Of a DNA stretch of 5,955 bases, positions 4,943 through 5,955 are shown piece after piece. A program made the translations under genes and the position numbers. The notes beneath the pieces were generated by a model. It saw only the letters and a list, made by a program, of their open reading frames with translations. It was not told where the DNA came from and did no database searches. The first letter of the stretch is position 1; every line of letters begins with the position of its first letter. Origin of the DNA: Pseudomonadota bacterium (GTDB taxonomy: Bacteria; Pseudomonadota; Gammaproteobacteria; Acidiferrobacterales; Acidiferrobacteraceae); assembly GCA_021795255.1 (NCBI GenBank), contig JAJYPQ010000268.1:1-5955 (forward strand), written 5' to 3'.

Positions 4943-5647
4943 ATGCGCGCCCAGACCACCACAGATCCCGATTGCGCCCGCGGCCTGCCCTGGGCTGGCC
5001 TCACGCGCGCCGAGGAGCGCGTCTGGATCGATCGCGCCGGCGGCGTTCAGGCGGCCACGAATTTTATTCTTAGTTTTGGCCGATCCCCACGCTATCAAAG
5101 CAATCGTGACTTCCGCGAGACGCACACCCAAGGACCGAGCTTGGACCTGGTCACTGTCGATGCCATGGAAATCGAAACGATATTCCAGACGGATAAGGTA
5201 TACCCGGGCGGTCCTGCGCGCGCCCTGGATTGCGATGAGTGGAACGCCATCCACGTCTTAGCCCCCAGTGACCTCCCTGACCACGACGTTCTGACACTCA
5301 GCGCAAAGTATGGGCGGGGTGAATCGGTGAAAATCGGGAAAGAAGTCGGGCTCTCCGGTCGGAGGGTAAGGCAAATTCAGGACTGGCAAAGCGAGTGGGC
5401 CGACACACACTTAACGCGTGCCGATCGAGACGCCCACCTGGACGACCCATTGCCGACTGAAGAAGTGAAGCGCCGTCCGCTGTCCAGGGCGGGCCGCAAG
5501 CCCAAAAGGCTTGCCACACCCATCTTGATGTTGGCGCCCCGCGTGCCGTTGCCACCCAAGGCGCCTCGCCGTGTAGCAAGCCGCCGTCCGCGCCGGCGGT
5601 TCGTGGACCCCCGGCAATGCGATTTCGGCTGGGGGATAGCGGCATGA
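4943..5647 (+). CDS. Hypothetical protein with sigma-region-4-like HTH and basic tail
   Basis: I do not recognise this 234-residue protein. Its start, ATG 4943, comes two bases after the previous stop, with GGAAGGGGG overlapping the end of that gene as ribosome binding site. Residues 14-50 are a mixed helical segment (LPWAGLTRAEERVWIDRAGG). Residues about 115-150 (VLTLSAKYGRGESVKIGKEVGLSGRRVRQIQDW) resemble the helix-turn-helix of sigma factor region 4, with a helix, a turn at GL and a recognition helix RRVRQIQ. Residues 176-220 are strongly basic and Pro-rich (KRRPLSRAGRKPKR, then RRVASRRPRRRF), which suggests nonspecific nucleic-acid binding. There is no signal peptide or membrane segment. 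Sitting between an HTH regulator and a replication-type protein, it is probably a DNA-binding regulator or replication accessory factor. That role is inferred from position. Confidence 0.7.
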   Translation: MRAQTTTDPDCARGLPWAGLTRAEERVWIDRAGGVQAATNFILSFGRSPRYQSNRDFRETHTQGPSLDLVTVDAMEIETIFQTDKVYPGGPARALDCDEWNAIHVLAPSDLPDHDVLTLSAKYGRGESVKIGKEVGLSGRRVRQIQDWQSEWADTHLTRADRDAHLDDPLPTEEVKRRPLSRAGRKPKRLATPILMLAPRVPLPPKAPRRVASRRPRRRFVDPRQCDFGWGIAA

Positions 5648-5955
5648 CGACCATCCAAGACACTCATAGTGGCGGGGTGCTTTCCGTATCTATGCCGCCC
5701 GGCAGTCGGTATGGCATCGTCCCGCGTGCGTTGTTGGAGGATCCACGCCTCAGCCTGGACACCCGGGCAGTAGCGGCCTGGTTATCCACGCAGGACGCCG
5801 GATTTCAAATCGTGATCGCCGTCCTCTGCCGCAAAATGGGGTTAGGCAAAGAGCGATGGCTGCGCATTGCGCGCGAATTGGAGGGGAGCGGTTACTTGAG
5901 CCGACGCAAGCGCCCCATTGGCGTCGACCCGGTGACAGGACGGAAAAACCAGTGG
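5644..5955 (+). CDS. Winged-helix protein, probable replication protein, cut by window end
   Basis: The first 104 residues are present and the frame is still open at the edge. The start, ATG 5644, overlaps the previous stop as ATGA, so translation is probably coupled. After a short variable N-terminus, residues about 23-35 (RYGIVPRALLEDP) lead into a winged helix at about 36-90: LSLDTRAVAAWLSTQ, then FQIVIAVLCRKMGLGKERWLRIARELEGSGYLSRR. This is the pattern of HTH domains in plasmid and phage replication proteins (HTH_36/DnaD-like or phage O-like), where the last helix and wing read origin DNA. The repeat region about 1.2 kb upstream would be a fitting partner. The C-terminal part that would settle the function is outside the window. 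Confidence 0.7.
   Translation, partial: MTTIQDTHSGGVLSVSMPPGSRYGIVPRALLEDPRLSLDTRAVAAWLSTQDAGFQIVIAVLCRKMGLGKERWLRIARELEGSGYLSRRKRPIGVDPVTGRKNQW

Noticed and set aside
5298..5663. Minus-strand open frames of 121, 96 and 68 codons
   Set aside because: They are antisense to the 234-residue protein and overlap one another in several frames, as expected in Arg/Pro-rich coding DNA.

Overview
The window reads as accessory DNA from a proteobacterium. The GC content is moderately high overall, and the genes are of the integrase, toxin-antitoxin and plasmid-type replication kinds seen in integrative elements. I cannot name the species. The combination resembles elements of acidophilic or sulfur-oxidising gammaproteobacteria and their relatives, but that is only an impression.

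Left part (1-2188). An IS1380-type transposase enters from the left edge without its N-terminus and ends at 911. Its IS appears to stop at about 931, directly against a decayed C-terminal piece of a tyrosine integrase (932-1041, minus strand). This piece is a diverged second copy of the integrase at 2189-3198. Next is a minus-strand gene (1138-2022) for a NYN/PIN-like ribonuclease-fold protein. It has its own sigma70-like promoter and a hairpin in the leader that could act as terminator or attenuator.

Middle part (2189-3598). A phage/ICE-type tyrosine integrase on the minus strand carries all its catalytic residues but is split by a one-base frameshift near 2455. Upstream of it lies the 3' half of a tRNA-Leu(CAA) gene (3323-3377), from the anticodon loop to CCA. 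No 5' half is present. Short direct repeats with an 11-bp period lie on both sides. This is the layout of an attP, or of the junction between tandem copies of an element, rather than of a simple chromosomal end carrying the full tRNA gene.

Right part (3599-5955). A RelE/HigB-like toxin and its HTH antitoxin form a minus-strand operon (toxin first) whose promoter is placed so close that the transcript may be leaderless. A gene-poor stretch of about 460 bp follows, with two long direct repeats, each carrying two dyads, and two further inverted repeats. It looks like a control region or origin. To its right, three plus-strand genes are tightly packed: a small AlpA/MerR-like HTH protein, an unknown protein with a sigma-region-4-like HTH and a basic tail, and a winged-helix protein resembling plasmid/phage replication proteins that runs off the window. 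The first gene's ribosome binding site lies inside a 20-bp inverted repeat that touches its start codon.

The simplest reading is an integrative, possibly replicating element (int - att - toxin/antitoxin - repeat region - replication operon). An IS and a NYN gene lie between its integrase and the remains of a second integrase.
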